Positions 1 to 8,725 are shown, counted from the stretch's first letter. The stretch: 64,000 nt of DNA from Reyranella soli (GCF_007992495.1 NZ_BKAJ01000057.1:1-64000); one strand, 5' to 3'. Notes: a model not told the origin generated them from the sequence alone. Numbers and translations are program-made.

Positions 1-68
1 ACTCCTAGGGCGCCAAGATCAAGCGCGACGACCCGTTTCGAGTAACCGACAGCCATGAGATCGAAGGG

Positions 69-272
69 ATGGTGAGGCGCATCGCGGCGGCCGGCGAACA
101 CTTCAGCATGGCCGGCTGGCGCGAGGATGCAGGGTATCGGCTATTCTACTTCTCGGCTTGCGCCAAGGCTCGCGCCATGCAGCACTGGATCGACCGCAGC
201 GGTATTGCGCACCGGCCGATGCCGACGCTCTACAGCGGGCCGCGGCTCAGCGTGGGCACTGGCGCTGAATAG
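69..272 (+). CDS. Hypothetical protein, probable remnant
   Basis: A 67-residue frame from an ATG at 69; the frame is open upstream only to a TAG at 6-8, so it may be the tail of a broken longer gene cut by the window edge. I do not recognise the family. The C-terminal stretch with IDRSGIAHRPMPT is nearly repeated near 2295-2350 (IDGRGIAHRPMPT), so it belongs to a small local repeat family. No clear ribosome binding site is visible. Treat it as a doubtful gene. Confidence 0.3.
   Translation: MVRRIAAAGEHFSMAGWREDAGYRLFYFSACAKARAMQHWIDRSGIAHRPMPTLYSGPRLSVGTGAE
171..242 (+). repeat. Degenerate repeat A, copy 1
   Basis: Contains CGCGCCATGCAGCACTGGAT followed by ATCGACCGCAGCGG and CACCGGCCGATGCCGACGC. 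Its first part recurs at 1037-1063 and its second part at 2295-2347 with scattered mismatches. In the reading frame of the hypothetical protein at 69-272 it encodes RAMQHWIDRSGIAHRPMPT. Confidence 0.6.
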
Positions 273-330
273 GACCATCGTACCCGCCGTCATGGAACGC
301 AGTGTGCCACGGACAGACGACGCCTTGAGT

Positions 331-408
331 GCCGCGACGTGTGCAATATGGGACATCGCGCAGGGCGATGCCTTGATATTGGAAGTGTGCGCCTACGATG
401 AGGGTGCG
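331..408 (+). repeat. Degenerate repeat B, copy 1
   Basis: Contains GTGCAATATGGGACATCGCG and later a GCGCCTACGATGAGGGTGC segment. Both recur in the same order at 1071-1157. In one frame both copies encode CAIWDIAQGDAL then CAYDEGA, so the copies look like fragments of a duplicated coding sequence. The second copy carries a few extra bases between the two conserved parts. Confidence 0.6.
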
Positions 409-1036
409 CAAATGTTGGCTTCGTGACGCCGTGGAATAAAGGCTTGGCCGAATTGATGCGCCGCATCGCTTTGGGCGGGAGAAGCTGTGCTGCCGACGAG
501 TGCGAAATCTCGGCCCTTGATGCTTTGATCGATGCCGGCTTCGTCAGAGAGCAGGCCGGCGGTCGCGTCGCGCTTACGGATGCCGGATTGGCAACGCGCT
601 CGCCAATTGCGCTTCGGCAATCGGCACAAGCCCTCTGATGGCGAAGGACTATTGTGATGCAGCGGCTCGCCCGGCAGCCGTCAGAATGATCAAGCCTTTC
701 CGATTATGCGTTGCTCGTGCTGGAACGCGACGTTCCAAGCGCTACCACTTTTGCTCCTGAGCCACGGACAGCACGTCGCACAAACTCAGCCCGCAATTGA
801 GCTACTCCACAGCAGCCCTCGCTAAGGTCCCATCCCAACAGCGAGCGGTTAGGCCCCGCGTTTGCCCCACACACTCTCAATGCGGGGCCGCCTTGGCTTT
901 TTCCTGTTAGCGGCTGATCCACGACACGAATTGGAACGTAAGACCCATATGCGTGGGCCGCGTTGTGTGGATTGGTGGGATCGTGGTCTGGGTGGGTGAC
1001 GGGCGGTCGCGAGGCCGCCCGTCGCTTTTTAGCGCA
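409..1036. other. Stretch without a convincing gene
   Basis: Between the first and second sets of repeats I see only short frames on both strands with no recognisable protein, no good ribosome binding site and no RNA-gene structure. The area is probably decayed coding DNA. Confidence 0.4.
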
Positions 1037-1063
1037 CGCGCCATGCGGCACTGGATCGACCGC
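1037..1063 (+). repeat. Degenerate repeat A, copy 2 (first half)
   Basis: CGCGCCATGCGGCACTGGAT followed by CGACCGC matches 171-197 with one or two mismatches. Repeat B copy 2 begins a few bases later, so A and B keep the same order as in the 171-408 copy but are much closer together. Confidence 0.55.
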
Positions 1064-1070
1064 ATGCGCT

Positions 1071-1157
1071 GCCGCGGCGTGTGCAATTTGGGACATCGCG
1101 CAAGGCGATGCATTGGTAAGTAAGAGATTGGAAGCCTGCGCTTATGATGAGGGTGCA
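1071..1157 (+). repeat. Degenerate repeat B, copy 2
   Basis: GTGCAATTTGGGACATCGCG and CGCTTATGATGAGGGTGC match the copy at 331-408. It lies immediately upstream of the small gene at 1188, so the repeated DNA may include that gene's leader region. Confidence 0.6.
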
Positions 1158-1187
1158 GAGCCTGACGGCGATCCTCAGGGCAATCTC

Positions 1188-1472
1188 ATGGCGAAACCTT
1201 TTGACAATTCCGTTCAGGAAAAGCGCGATCTGGCACAGCGTTCCACGCGCTTAGGCAGAGCCCAGCCGAACGACGCCGACAAGGCGCTGCTGTATCAGTA
1301 TGCCGATGAACTGGAGCGAGCGGCCGCCGAGTTTGAGGGGAACGCTGACCGCCAGCCAGTTCCATCGACGTCTTCGCCGCGCCCCGTCATCCAACAGCAA
1401 CAACAGCAGCAGCCGCAAGAGCAGGGGACGGAACCCCCAACCGCTCCCAAAGAGCCCAAGGACCCGAGGTAG
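1188..1472 (+). CDS. Small hypothetical protein, polar with Gln-rich tail
   Basis: A 94-residue protein starting MAKPFDNSVQEKRDLAQ. The ATG at 1188 is chosen because the sequence before it belongs to repeat B and the protein-like composition begins here. Residues about 30-50 (ADKALLYQYADELERAAAEF) look helical; the tail has a run of seven glutamines and then Pro/Lys-rich sequence. No signal peptide or membrane segment is present. Short proteins with an LYQYADELER-type helix are familiar from rhizobial genomes as uncharacterised proteins. Function unknown. Confidence 0.5.
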   Translation: MAKPFDNSVQEKRDLAQRSTRLGRAQPNDADKALLYQYADELERAAAEFEGNADRQPVPSTSSPRPVIQQQQQQQPQEQGTEPPTAPKEPKDPR

Positions 1473-1600
1473 GGCGAGGATCGGATTTGCGGGCTCGGCC
1501 AAGGCGCGTGCCGCAGCGGCATCGCGGCGGCGGGGATGGGGATGCCACCCTCATCCGGTACGTATGACCACAGGTCACTGATGGCGTGGGGTTTGGGCAC

Positions 1601-1861
1601 ATGGACCAGCGGGCTCTTGAACAGCACCTCTCGGAAGTCAATGCCGACCTCACCGTCGGAATTAAGTACATAGAGCGACGACGCCAAATCGTGTTCCTCT
1701 TAAAGGAAGCCGATCCGCGCGCTGCTGGTGCAAAGCGGTTGTTGCAAGAGGCCGAAGAAAATCAGGCGATCCTCGCGGCTGAGGCGGATCGGCTTGCGAA
1801 GGAATTGGCAGCGCTGTCCCTCGCCGGCAGCGGCGGGCCGCCATGGTACGGCGCGTGCTAA
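1601..1861 (+). CDS. Small coiled-coil hypothetical protein
   Basis: An 86-residue protein starting MDQRALEQHLSEVNADL. Most of it, about residues 5-75, is Ala/Glu/Leu/Arg-rich and should be a continuous helix or coiled coil (KRLLQEAEENQAILAAEADR). An in-frame ATG at 1586 would add five residues; 1601 is preferred because the helix-like sequence begins there. No domain is recognised. It sits downstream of another small polar gene on the same strand, with about 130 bases between them, so joint transcription is possible but unproven. Confidence 0.5.
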   Translation: MDQRALEQHLSEVNADLTVGIKYIERRRQIVFLLKEADPRAAGAKRLLQEAEENQAILAAEADRLAKELAALSLAGSGGPPWYGAC

Positions 1862-2008
1862 CAGTGCAGCGCGAAATGAGCGTCATAGCGTCTAAGTCGC
1901 AATTGCAAATTTGCCTGACCGCTTGGTGACATCGCGAGGGCGTAGGTGGTCCGCGCTGTTCTACATTGTCTGAAAGCCTGTACTCTCGGCTCAGTGGGAA
2001 CGGGAGTG

Positions 2009-2293
2009 ATGGGCGGCCTAACCGAACATGTTCAGACGCTTGAGGCGTTGTGCCATCGGTATCTGAACCAGCCGAACGATGAACTTGAGCGGGCAGCCCT
2101 CGTGCGGGGGCTCGCTGGCTTTCGGATGGTCGGTGTTACGGATGATCAACCCACCATCGTTCGCGGACTAGCCGCCCAGTGTCATGCCTATGCGGGGCTG
2201 CTTTCGGACGACCTTGCTAGCGCGAAGAGCCCAGACGCCAGCGTCCGACGGCTTTGCGGTTTACTTGCCGATCTCAGAGAGGCGCTGGACTAG
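2009..2293 (+). CDS. Small hypothetical protein
   Basis: A 94-residue protein beginning MGGLTEHVQTLEALCHRYL. The ATG at 2009 follows a GGGAG at 2002-2006, which decides the start over an in-frame codon at 1946. The sequence is amphipathic and helical, with two conserved-looking repeats of charged and Leu/Ala residues (NDELERAALVRGLAGF, RGLAAQCHAYAGLLSDD). It has no signal peptide and no known domain. Its stop lies just before repeat A copy 3. Function unknown. Confidence 0.45.
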   Translation: MGGLTEHVQTLEALCHRYLNQPNDELERAALVRGLAGFRMVGVTDDQPTIVRGLAAQCHAYAGLLSDDLASAKSPDASVRRLCGLLADLREALD

Positions 2294-2294
2294 G

Positions 2295-2347
2295 ATCGAC
2301 GGCAGGGGCATCGCTCACCGGCCGATGCCGACGCCGTTCAACGGACC
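2295..2347 (+). repeat. Degenerate repeat A, copy 3 (second half)
   Basis: ATCGACGGCAGGGGCATCGC then CACCGGCCGATGCCGACGCC matches 189-242. In one frame it reads IDGRGIAHRPMPT against IDRSGIAHRPMPT in copy 1, and the similarity continues weakly to a stop codon in both. Confidence 0.6.
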
Positions 2348-2395
2348 GGCGCTTGGGGTCGGCAGTCGTGCGTGACGGGCGTCACAGCAAACTTT

Positions 2396-2629
2396 CTACT
2401 CGCAGTGCCATTTGGCTCGCTCGACCTTGTTCATCTGTTCGGCGATCAACCGGCAGTCGCTCGAATAGCAGAAGCGCGCTCGAACTGTATCGACGTCGAG
2501 CCTCGCGAGGCGGAGGGTCGCGCCGCTCTGCTGTTCAGGGCAGCCCGAAATGCGACCGTGAAAGTACAGGTAGATCGCCGCAGCTAAAGCTACAGCGGTG
2601 GCTGCTTGCCAAAAGCGCTGATGGGCCAC
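2396..2629 (-). CDS. Small membrane-anchored hypothetical protein
   Basis: A 77-residue protein read from a GTG at 2629 preceded by a G-run (GGGGGGAAC), the best ribosome binding site in this neighbourhood. It starts MAHQRFWQAATAVALAAAIY, one transmembrane or uncleaved signal segment at about residues 5-23, followed by a soluble tail of about 55 residues with three cysteines. The likely topology is an N-terminal anchor with the tail in the periplasm. The frame stays open further upstream to 2692, but that extension lacks a protein-like character. Family not recognised. Confidence 0.5.
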   Translation of the reverse strand: MAHQRFWQAATAVALAAAIYLYFHGRISGCPEQQSGATLRLARLDVDTVRARFCYSSDCRLIAEQMNKVERAKWHCE

Positions 2630-2681
2630 GTTCCCCCCTATAACGAAGTGCGCTGGTCGGTCTTCCACCCCCTTCGCAGGT

Positions 2682-2891
2682 GTGGCGAACAATCGTTGCT
2701 TATATTCTGCATCGGTACTTTTCTTGCGTTTGTCCGCCCAGTCCGTCGTCAGCTACTTCGAGGAGTCGCTCCTGTCGCAGATCGTCGTGAGCTTCGCGGG
2801 CATTCTCGTCATCTGCGCAGCGACCTGGTTCAAGAGCGGAGGATCGGCCGGTTCGGGACGGACGCCCAGCGCGGCGGAGGCCGTGCCGTGA
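2682..2891 (+). CDS. Short membrane protein or tail of a larger one
   Basis: A 69-residue frame whose residues about 27-50 (LLSQIVVSFAGILVICAATW) form one transmembrane helix, followed by a Gly/Ser/Ala tail. Its TGA overlaps the GTG start of the SGNH hydrolase that follows (GTGA at 2888-2891), the usual sign of translational coupling. SGNH hydrolases are often coupled to membrane-bound O-acyltransferases, so this could be the surviving end of such a gene, but no acyltransferase motif is visible. The true start is uncertain. Confidence 0.4.
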   Translation: MANNRCLYSASVLFLRLSAQSVVSYFEESLLSQIVVSFAGILVICAATWFKSGGSAGSGRTPSAAEAVP

Positions 2892-3631
2892 GACTGCATG
2901 CCTGGCCTTGGCTGATCGCGGTCCTGGCGCTGCTGCTGCCGGCCAGCGCCTTTCCCCAGTCGATGACGCTCTGCCGCGCCAAGCCCGAGCTGCTCGAGCT
3001 CGGCAACTCGCTGCCGGCGGCGCGCAAGTCGATCGCCGAGCGCAAGCAGCTGCGCATCGTCGCGCTCAGCTCGTCGTCAGCCTCGAGCTATGGCGTGTCC
3101 AATCCGGCCTATGCCTATCCGGCGCAGCTAGAGATCGGCCTCAGAAAGGCGTTGCCCGGCATCGACACTGACGTCGTCAACCGCGTCATCGGCGGACAGG
3201 ATGTCGAGGAGATGTCCGCCCGCCTGCAGTCGGAGCTGAAGGAGAACACGGCCTCGCTAGTAGTCTGGCAGACCAGGACCAACGCCGCCATCCGCCAGAT
3301 GCCGATCGACAAGTTTGAGCGTTGGCTGCGCAACGGGCTGGCGCTCGGCAACTCGCTGGGCGCCGATTTCGTGCTGATGAACCTGCAGTACGTGCCGGCC
3401 GTCGTCGCCGCGCCCGACAAAGAAGCCTACAAAGAGGCCATGGCTACGGCCGCCAAGGAGTATAACGCTGGCTTGTTCCGTCGCTTCGACATCATGCGCG
3501 GCTGGTACCAGGACGGCATGCCCTACGCCCAGTTCGTGCAGCTCGACGGCTTGCATCTCAACGATTTTGGCCAGAAGTGCATTGGCAAGCTCTTAACCCG
3601 ATCGATACTCAACTCGCTCACCGGTGCCTGA
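2888..3631 (+). CDS. SGNH/GDSL-type hydrolase, secreted
   Basis: A 247-residue protein starting at a GTG that overlaps the upstream stop codon. Residues 1-22 are a signal peptide (WPWLIAVLALLLPASAF). The GDS block is represented by ALSSSSASSYG near residue 60, the third block by VWQTRTNAA, and the catalytic Asp-His pair by DGLHLNDFG near the C-terminus. These fit the SGNH hydrolase fold, whose members are esterases or deacetylases acting on lipids or polysaccharides. The usual Gly before the nucleophile is replaced by Leu-Ser, so the exact nucleophile is less clear than normal. The substrate cannot be read from the sequence. Confidence 0.75.
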   Translation: MRLHAWPWLIAVLALLLPASAFPQSMTLCRAKPELLELGNSLPAARKSIAERKQLRIVALSSSSASSYGVSNPAYAYPAQLEIGLRKALPGIDTDVVNRVIGGQDVEEMSARLQSELKENTASLVVWQTRTNAAIRQMPIDKFERWLRNGLALGNSLGADFVLMNLQYVPAVVAAPDKEAYKEAMATAAKEYNAGLFRRFDIMRGWYQDGMPYAQFVQLDGLHLNDFGQKCIGKLLTRSILNSLTGA

Positions 3632-3714
3632 CGCTGCGATCCCCATCGCTCGCCTGCCAAATCACAAAGCACGAAAACTCTCCCGGCGGGGCAGGGCACT
3701 GCCAAGTTATGCTG

Positions 3715-3744
3715 GCACTGCAGCGCGCCGGCATGCCGCACACC
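3715..3744. repeat. Short dispersed repeat C, copy 1
   Basis: GCACTGCAGCGCGCCGGCAT followed by GCCGCACA. It matches 10110-10137 at 26 of 28 positions. The copies are more than 6 kb apart and both lie outside convincing genes. Confidence 0.5.
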
Positions 3745-4447
3745 TTGCCAGTACATGGATGCACGGGACGGGGGATAAGCAAGGTATTGCTGTCGATCAT
3801 GACTGCGCCGTGGCCTTACAAGCCCTTCACCTTCCGCGCTCTGAACAAAAGTTTGGGCCTATGTTGGTGCGATGCGACCTCTGTCGCCGGTGCGCCAAAC
3901 TGCGGGTCTATTCGACGTGGACTATCGCACGAAGTGGTTTAGCTGCTCCCGATGTGGCTCTGAGGTCTGGGTGTGTGTAGGCGAGCCGATCAAGGAATTA
4001 GGCATGGAGGATTATCAGTTCGATGAAATCGAAGATCCGCAGCGACATCCTGGCTCGCAAGTGGACAGGCGAGGGGCTAGTCGCACACTACTTCCTCGCC
4101 TTAGCTGCCTATGCCTTCGGTTTCGACAGAGGCGTGGCACGCAAACGCCGCTGGAGCGCCTTTAGGGTGGCAGCCCGCCTGGATTTCGCGAGCTCTCTCA
4201 ACCATCCGACCTCTCGGCTGACCGTCGGTGATACCTTTTGCGCGACACTCGTGGCGTTCTGGCATTTGCACATCCTACGAGAGGTAGCGAAGCAAGGCCG
4301 ATGCCAGACGGAGCACCTCCAAGGCGCGGCCTCGTGCTGTAGGGCTGTTTCCCGAGCTTGACCAGCCTTCAGTCAGAACGGCACAGGCCCCAGCCCACCA
4401 TGACCAATGGTCCGCGGGTTGGCTGGTGGCGTCCCCGCGCAGTTCTG
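3745..4447. other. Poorly coding stretch with a possible broken zinc ribbon
   Basis: No intact recognisable gene is present. From an ATG at 3861 a frame reads MLVRCDLCRRCAKLR, and a neighbouring frame continues VDYRTKWFSCSRCGSEVWVC. Joined by one frameshift near 3905-3915 these give two Cys-x-x-Cys pairs, as in a small zinc-ribbon protein. A further frame at 4023-4361 (112 residues, starting MKSKIRSDILARK) has no recognised family and weak coding character. I regard the stretch as decayed sequence. Confidence 0.35.
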
Positions 4448-5716
4448 TCACCGCAAGTCTCGGACAGAATTTGCGTTTGGCTGTCCTGAAGCCGGCAGAG
4501 CAAGGATTGCGATGATGCTCACGAGTGCGGCACCCGTGACGTACCAGGCGGGGGAAGTGGGATCGCCAGTGACGCCGATGAGCCAGGTGACGACCACTTG
4601 CGTCGTGCCCCCGAATAGGGAAGCCCCTGCCGCGTAAGCGATTGCAAACCCGCCGGCCCTCACAGATGGCGGAAGAAGCTCGGGCACGGCGGTGAGCGTC
4701 ACGGCTGCGCTCATCGCCGTCAGCGCCGTGAGCGCGAAAGTGGCCAGGTAGAGCGTTCCAGCACTAGGAAGGGCATTGAGCAGGAGGAATGATGGAACGG
4801 TCACAAACGCCGTGAGAACTCGTGGTGCCAGGATAATAAACCGCCTGCCGTAGATGTCGCTCATCCAACCGCCGAGGAGAGCAAAGACGGTGGTGGTTAG
4901 CCCACCGACGACAGTCGCCATGAGCGCTGTCGACGGCGGCAGGTGCAATGTAGCGATGGCGTAGGTGGTCATGTAGACGCCGACATAGGTCGACACTGTA
5001 CCACCCAGGATGATGAGAACGGCGATCACCAGCAACCGGATCTGTTGGCCGAGCGCGATACCCCAGGATGGTGCAGTTGTTGCTCGTTTCTCGAGCGTCT
5101 CGGGCATCATCCGGCGCAGGTAGAGCCCGACCGGCACGAGCAGGAGCGACAGCAAGAACGGCACGCGCCAGCCCCAGGTGGCGAGATCCGCCTTGTCAAG
5201 CAGCAGGGAAAGAACAAAGCCGATTGTCCCTGCAGCCAGCGCCGCCAGCCCTTGGCTTGCGAGCTGCCAGCTACCGTAGAGGCCGCGCCGGCCGCTTGGC
5301 GCGATCTCGATGAGGAAGGCGCTCGCGGGCCCGACTTCGCCGCCGATCGCCAGTCCTTGCACCAGTCGGCACAGGATGACGATGATAGGTGCCGCCAAGC
5401 CAATGGAACTGTAAGAGGGCGTAAGGGCAAGCCCCACCGTTCCCGTCGTTATCAGGACGATGGTGAGCAGCATCGCTGGCCGGCGGCCGGCGCTGTCGGC
5501 AAAAGCCCCGATCAGGACACCGCCGAGCGGGCGGAAGACGAAGCCGACGCCGAACACACCCAGCGAAAGCAACAAGCTGGCGATAGGTGTCGACGCCGGA
5601 AAGAACGCCTGGCCGATATAGACGGCAAAGAAGGCGTAGGCTGCGAAATCGTAGAACTCTAGGGCATTGCCCAGGACAGCTGCAACGACGACCTTCTTGG
5701 AAAGACTTGGTTTCAA
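4448..5716 (-). CDS. MHS-family MFS transporter
   Basis: A 422-residue integral inner-membrane protein with about twelve hydrophobic segments. The N-terminal signature GNALEFYDFAAYAFFAVYIG and the loop RPLGG...FADSAGRRPAM are typical of metabolite:H+ symporters (MHS group), which import small organic acids, proline or betaine with protons. The Arg-rich loop and GLAIGGEVG motif of the first half are present. The length is normal for the family. It is followed downstream on the same strand by no close partner, and the LysR gene upstream on the same strand (ending about 257 bases before this start) may be its regulator. The substrate cannot be inferred. Confidence 0.85.
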   Translation of the reverse strand: MKPSLSKKVVVAAVLGNALEFYDFAAYAFFAVYIGQAFFPASTPIASLLLSLGVFGVGFVFRPLGGVLIGAFADSAGRRPAMLLTIVLITTGTVGLALTPSYSSIGLAAPIIVILCRLVQGLAIGGEVGPASAFLIEIAPSGRRGLYGSWQLASQGLAALAAGTIGFVLSLLLDKADLATWGWRVPFLLSLLLVPVGLYLRRMMPETLEKRATTAPSWGIALGQQIRLLVIAVLIILGGTVSTYVGVYMTTYAIATLHLPPSTALMATVVGGLTTTVFALLGGWMSDIYGRRFIILAPRVLTAFVTVPSFLLLNALPSAGTLYLATFALTALTAMSAAVTLTAVPELLPPSVRAGGFAIAYAAGASLFGGTTQVVVTWLIGVTGDPTSPAWYVTGAALVSIIAILALPASGQPNANSVRDLR

Positions 5717-5972
5717 CGACGTCTCAATCTGCTGACAAGCGCGGTGCTGTTCTCATCGCTAGAGATCGAGGCGTCAAGGCTCATCCGAGCACGCCGTATT
5801 GGCGTGATTGTCAAACTAGGCGGCTGATCCGGCATAGTCAGCCGATACAGCTCGGCGATCTGCGACGATGTGAGAAGATGCGTATAGCGTTCGACAGGGA
5901 GCCTGCAGCGGCAGCCGATTGCGGGATAGCAGGCCACAGACCACGCACTGCACCGGCGCATGCGGCATCGCG

Positions 5973-6887
5973 CTAACACTGGAGAGTGGCTCTCATTACA
6001 CCGGTCAGGAGGACCGGCTTCAGCTCGCGCTGACAGAACTCGAAGAAGGCGCTGATCCGAGCCGCCCGGCGCAAGTCTTTATGCACGAACAGGTACATGG
6101 GATAGGCAAGTTCCGGTAGCGGGCCCAGCACGCAGATGAGATCGTCCTCTCTGGCGGCATGCACGGTCGGTAGCGCGGCAAGCCCCGCTCCAGCCTTCAC
6201 CGCCAGAACAGCGCTCGGGACGTTCCCGCAACGGGCGGCGATCGGTGCGCCGCGCGCGTGCGCTTGCATCCATCGCGCCGCCGGTACTCTTTCCAGCTCA
6301 TCCGCCAATTCGATGATGCCAAAGCGGTCAAGGTCCACCACGCTGTGCGGCTTGCCGTGGCGCTCGACGAAGTCGCGGCTGGCATAGATGCCCCAGGGGA
6401 GATCGACGAGCTTCAAACCGATCAGTGCATCGCTTCCGCCGTCGCCGCCGCCGCGGATAGCAACATCGGCCTCGCCTCTGGCGAGATCAGCCACGCGCTG
6501 CCCCATCAACATCTCGACTGTGATACCGGGATACAGGTTTTGGAAGCGCTCGATGAAGCCCGACCTGATGATGCGCTGGCCCACTGTCACCAGGCTGGCG
6601 ACTCGGACGTGGCCTTGGCCCGAGCCGTCGAGCGCCCTGATCCGGCGCTGCAGCGCATCGACCGCCGTCTCGACCTGTTCGGCATCGGCAAGCAGAAGCT
6701 CGCCTTGCGCGGTAAGCCCGTAGCCGCCGGATCGCCGCTCGACCAGCGGCCGTCCGATCGATTTCTCCAGGGCAGCGATACGACGTTGCACAGTCGACTG
6801 ATCGACACCGATCGACAGCGCGGCTGCGCCCATGCTTCCGCAGCGGGCAAGGGCCAGGAAGTGACGCAAATCATTCCAGTCGAACAC
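5973..6887 (-). CDS. LysR-family transcriptional regulator
   Basis: A 304-residue protein, the usual LysR length. The GTG at 6887 is chosen because GAGGGG precedes it and the protein then starts with the classic DWNDLRHFLALARCGSMGAA helix-turn-helix (residues about 3-60, continuing QSTVQRRIAALEKSIGRPLV). The frame is open further upstream but that part is not LysR-like. The rest is a substrate-binding effector domain. It is divergent from the SnoaL-like gene at 7009 with 121 bases between them, the common arrangement of a LysR gene and its target; the transporter downstream on the same strand is a second candidate target. Confidence 0.88.
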   Translation of the reverse strand: MFDWNDLRHFLALARCGSMGAAALSIGVDQSTVQRRIAALEKSIGRPLVERRSGGYGLTAQGELLLADAEQVETAVDALQRRIRALDGSGQGHVRVASLVTVGQRIIRSGFIERFQNLYPGITVEMLMGQRVADLARGEADVAIRGGGDGGSDALIGLKLVDLPWGIYASRDFVERHGKPHSVVDLDRFGIIELADELERVPAARWMQAHARGAPIAARCGNVPSAVLAVKAGAGLAALPTVHAAREDDLICVLGPLPELAYPMYLFVHKDLRRAARISAFFEFCQRELKPVLLTGVMRATLQC

Positions 6888-7008
6888 CTGCCCCTCGCAT
6901 TCCTGCCACTGCTGTTCGCAGAGTTGCGGCTCCCGCGGGTGCCAGTCCGATGATAACCCACGCTCACCGGGTGGCAATGCATCGCCGCTTCGACAAACGG
7001 AGGAAGCC

Positions 7009-7518
7009 ATGAAGCGTTTGAGGAGAGCAGCCTGCGCCGCCATCATAGGAGTGAGCGCTCTGGCGGGCTATGTCGTCGTGGCGGGAGCCCAGCAGATGGG
7101 AGCGACAGCGGACGAGCAGGCGGTCCGGCAGGTAATTACGGACATGACTGAAGGGTTCAACAGCCATGACGGCCGCGCCGCGAGCCGTATGTACATGCCG
7201 GAGGCGCGCCTGGTCACCGTTCGCGGCGAGGTCATGGAGGGCCAGCCGGCAATTGAGAAGGGCCTGACCTCGATCTTTGAGACACGGGCAAAGACGGCCA
7301 TGCACCGGACGCTCAGCGTTTCGATCCGCTTTCTCCGGCCGGATATGGCCCTGGTTCATGTCACGAACGAGTTGAGCGGCCTGGTCGCACCCGACGGCGC
7401 TGCCCTGCCGCCTCATCAAGAGCTTAGCCTGCGCGTTCTCGCCAAACAGGATGGGCGCTGGCAAGTCGCGGCCTTCCACAACACCATGGTGAGGCCATTC
7501 GCCACGTCGCCAAGGTGA
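7009..7518 (+). CDS. Secreted SnoaL-like/SgcJ-type protein
   Basis: A 169-residue protein with a good GGAGG ribosome binding site before ATG 7009. Residues 1-27 are a signal peptide (GVSALAGYVVVAGAQQ). The rest fits the NTF2-like cone fold of the SgcJ/EcaC or DUF4440 group: DEQAVRQVITDMTEGFNSHD near the start, a central TVRGEVMEGQPAI turn and a final GRWQVAAFHNT strand. Such proteins bind small hydrophobic ligands; many have no known reaction. It is divergent from the LysR regulator and probably controlled by it. Confidence 0.8.
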   Translation: MKRLRRAACAAIIGVSALAGYVVVAGAQQMGATADEQAVRQVITDMTEGFNSHDGRAASRMYMPEARLVTVRGEVMEGQPAIEKGLTSIFETRAKTAMHRTLSVSIRFLRPDMALVHVTNELSGLVAPDGAALPPHQELSLRVLAKQDGRWQVAAFHNTMVRPFATSPR

Positions 7519-7659
7519 CCCGGCGGCCCACCGCCGACGGGGAAAAGCACTCGCTCGGATTACGTCTGTTGCATGAGCTTTGACGTCGACAAGATCCGAC
7601 ACATGACCAAGATTTGGAACGCTGGCTGGGCGCTGAAGGAGGTGGGTGACGTGCACGCC

Positions 7660-8668
7660 TCAATCCGCCCCCATCAGCTCCCGCGTCACCCACACCTTGC
7701 CGCTCTCGATGTCCCGCACGTTGACCATCGGATAGCCGATCGGCGTCTGTGCGCTGTCGAGCCAGGCCTCGACAATCATGTTGCGCAACGCCGTCACGCC
7801 GGCGGCCAACCTCGCCTCAGCGAACGCGATCCCGCGCGGGTCGCCGCGCTTGAAGCTGCCCTCCTTCTCGAGCGTATGCAGCGGCACGACCTGGGCGAGG
7901 GAGGTCAGCAGAAGCGCGCGGGTCTGGTCCTCGATCGAGCAGTTGCAGGACTGGAAGGGGTCGACCTCGGCCGCGACCGCCTGGCGTGACAGGTTACCCT
8001 TGACGAACTCGCCCTCGAAGTAGGCGTGGATCTTTTTTGCTGTCCGTATAGCCACCGGGGTTCGGAAAATTGCCCCAGCCGTTGAAGTGACGCTGACGTG
8101 CAGGGGCTGCGACGCATCACCGACGTAGTGGCTCCAGATCCCGATGTCGTGCAGCGTGATCTTCTCGCGCAATCTGCGGTCAGCCTCGAACCACGCTCGT
8201 TCCTCTGGCGTCGCCGCCGTCTCGATCGCCTTGGTAAGCGCGCGCCAGTAAGCGAAGTCCTTCTTGATCTGCTGCCAGCCATCGACGGTGGCGTAAGGCA
8301 GGTACCCGGCCTGGTACTGCGTGAAGCCCTGGCGCGTAGCTCGGTGTCGTACGCCTCGCGCGTTGGCGGCAGATTTGCCAGCGGCACGACGCCCATGACT
8401 TCGCCGTTGTCGCCTAGGTCGACGAAGTGGCTGGGTCGCGTTCGGCGTCATGGGTCTTGCCGGCGCCCTTCGAGCGGTCCAATTCCCGCCCCATGACGGC
8501 AATCTCAGCCACGGCCTCTGAGGTACGGAGAAAGGCCGGCAAGCTATCGGGCAGCTTCTCGATGGCGATACCGCTGATCCATTCGTGCCCAGTCGCGCCC
8601 CAAGCCCAGCAGCTTGTCGGAGAGCTTGCCATCAATGCCAACGATGCTAGTGCAATCCTGAGTTTCAT
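7660..8668 (-). pseudogene. S1/P1-type nuclease, frameshifted
   Basis: Joined frames give a secreted S1/P1 zinc nuclease: start MKLRIALASLALMASS at 8668 with a signal peptide, WGATGHEWISG supplying the N-terminal Trp/His ligands, then HFVDLGDNGEVMG, YQAGYLPYATVDGW, DIGIWSHYVGDASQPLHVSV and a C-terminal part ending at 7660. Reading requires at least four frame changes: near 8434 (one base missing), near 8340, near 8089 (one base missing) and at the six-T run 8033-8038 (one base extra). The last two compensate each other: between them the alternative frame reads HFNGWGNFPNPGGYTDSKK, the family sequence. The protein would be periplasmic. It is either a true pseudogene or a cluster of sequence errors. 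Confidence 0.8.
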
Positions 8669-8725
8669 CTGGCCCCCGAATACTCGAAGACTATTGTCGC
8701 ACAACACGACCAATCGGGGGAGGCC

